Below are positions 63,161 to 64,000 of a stretch of 64,000 nt of DNA, piece after piece. How positions within the stretch are numbered: position 1 is the first letter of the stretch; each line of letters starts with the position of its first letter. A program made the translations under genes and the position numbers. The stretch is from Actinoplanes aureus (GTDB lineage Bacteria; Actinomycetota; Actinomycetes; Mycobacteriales; Micromonosporaceae): assembly GCF_015704865.1 (NCBI RefSeq), contig NZ_JADQTO010000009.1, positions 277,060 to 341,059 of the forward strand, in the 5' to 3' direction. The notes beneath the pieces were generated by a model. That model was not told the DNA's origin and made no database searches. It saw only the letters and a list, made by a program, of their open reading frames with translations.

Positions 63161-63585
63161 TCAGTTGTTGACTCCAACCGCCTCGCGGGGCTGGTGTTGA
63201 GCGTAGAACGTTGCTTCGTACTCGTCCGGCGGGACGTAGCCGATCGCGGAGTGCAGCCGGCTGGTGTTGTACCAGTCGACCCATTCCTCGGTAGCCAGTT
63301 CGACCTGGGCGAGGCTGCGCCACGGCCCGTCCCGCTTGATGATCTCGGTCTTGTAGAGGCCGATCGTCGATTCCATCAGCGCGTTGTCCAGGGCGTCGCC
63401 CACGGTGCCGATCGAGGCGTCGATGCCGGCTTCGATGAGGTGGGCGGTGAACGTGAACGAGGTGTACTGCGAGCCGGCGTCGCAGTGGTGCACCAGCCCG
63501 GCGGTGACCGGGGTGCCGTGCCGGTCGCGGCGCCACAGGCTCATGTCGAGGGCGGTCCGTACCAGGCCGGGTTCAGCCGCATGCA
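63161..63585 (-). pseudogene. IS3-family transposase OrfB, C-terminal fragment
   Basis: Reads L-V-R-T-A-L-D-M-S-L-W-R-R-D, then the second catalytic Asp in L-V-H-H-C-D-A-G-S-Q-Y-T-S, Glu in N-A-L-M-E-S-T-I-G, and W-V-D-W-Y-N-T-S-R-L-H-S-A-I-G-Y. The N-terminal two thirds, with the first Asp, are missing; the element was cut near 63580 where an unrelated gene's 3' end begins on the other strand. Confidence 0.85.
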
Positions 63586-63727
63586 CAAGAAAATCTACGA
63601 GCTCATCGGCATCGCGCCGGAGGCGATCAGCATCCAGCACTTCCTCGCCGCCGACGTCGCCCAGTTCACGGCCACCGAGACGGCGCCCGAGTCGCCCGCC
63701 GCGTTGACCGCCGCAGCGACGGCCTAG
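63580..63727 (+). pseudogene. 3' remnant of an unidentified gene
   Basis: Begins G-F-S-R-M-H-K-K-I-Y-E-L-I-G at the broken IS edge and ends after an Ala/Thr-rich tail at a TAG (63725-63727). H-K-K-I-Y-E-L-I-G-I-A-P-E-A-I-S looks like an ordinary cytoplasmic protein C-terminus. I do not recognise the family. The 5' part is gone from this locus. Confidence 0.5.
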
Positions 63728-63782
63728 CCCGATGAATCCCGCCCGTCCCGCGCCACGGGCAGCGCGCGGGACGGGCACCCGT

Positions 63783-64000
63783 TCAGGAGGCGCGACTGGC
63801 CACCGGCTCCCCCGCGGGCAGCGCCACCGCAGCGGCAGTGACCCGACGGCCAGCGAGCGCCGCGACCCCGGCGGCGGCGATCAGCAGCACCCCGGCGCCG
63901 GCGAACGCGGTGGCCGGGGCGGCGTCGACGGCCAGCGGCAAGGTGAGCATGCCGAGCGTGCCGGCCGTACGGATCACGGTCTGATCGACGGTGATCAGCC
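63783..64000 (-). CDS. MFS-type transporter, C-terminal part (continues past window end)
   Basis: The frame is open to the window edge (…L-I-T-V-D-Q-T-V before the GTG at 63977), so the start is outside. What is visible has one or two membrane helices (F-A-G-A-G-V-L-L-I-A-A-A-G-V-A-A-L) and a short tail, typical of the end of a major-facilitator protein. Substrate unknown. Confidence 0.5.
   Translation of the reverse strand, partial: LITVDQTVIRTAGTLGMLTLPLAVDAAPATAFAGAGVLLIAAAGVAALAGRRVTAAAVALPAGEPVASRAS

Overview
The window is high-GC actinobacterial DNA. It has many GTG starts, dense TetR/MarR/LacI/ROK/WYL regulation, an IdeR/DmdR-type iron box, an Lsr2 gene, and SPFH and GPP34 genes. The gene set and style suggest a soil actinomycete of the Micromonosporaceae, possibly Actinoplanes; that placement is inference.

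Bases 1-13,100 hold small regulator/enzyme modules: a partial TetR gene, AraC-GyrI, TetR/esterase with a 40-bp palindromic operator, LysR against an oxidoreductase-RidA pair, a large LuxR ATPase followed by a hydrolase, an AlkD-like repair protein, a WYL regulator, and an ArsR-SRPBCC/reductase pair read from what looks like a leaderless promoter. From 13.2 to 19.4 kb lies one operon: LacI regulator, Tat-type lipoprotein binding protein, ABC ATPase, two permeases and D-mannonate dehydratase, nearly all joined by 4-bp overlaps. From 19.4 to 28.7 kb come MarR and a reductase, an SPFH/ribbon-helix-helix/GPP34 cluster under a perfect 16-bp palindrome, an iron-siderophore ABC operon behind an iron box, and a ROK regulator divergent from a LacI-type sensor that lacks its DNA-binding domain.

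Bases 28.7-46.4 kb carry two two-component systems (one with a kinase that repeats its architecture), a membrane-anchored hydrolase with its TetR regulator, a PepSY protein with a 9-bp minisatellite, a CPBP protease, an orphan second initiation factor IF-1 in an operon with a GNAT acetyltransferase, and further regulator/enzyme pairs. The GNAT-IF-1 operon is preceded by a 17-residue leader peptide with an ideal Shine-Dalgarno sequence and a nested hairpin, which looks like translational attenuation. An intergenic repeat family appears three times: a ~300-bp fold-back copy at 28.7 kb and half-copies at 31.5 and 43.1 kb.

At 46.34 kb a tRNA-Leu(GAG) marks the start of a mosaic accessory region. 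It holds an integrase pointing at the tRNA, a double-AbrB-domain partner, an Lsr2 paralogue, a decayed OLD-nuclease/UvrD-helicase pair that resembles a Gabija defence system, a frameshifted transposase, a KimA-like permease with a small membrane protein, a DUF389 protein, and complete kdpD-kdpE beside only a scrap of kdpC. An IS3-type fragment and a truncated unknown gene follow. The structural Kdp pump genes are missing here, so KdpDE may now serve another potassium system. The window ends inside an MFS-like transporter gene.
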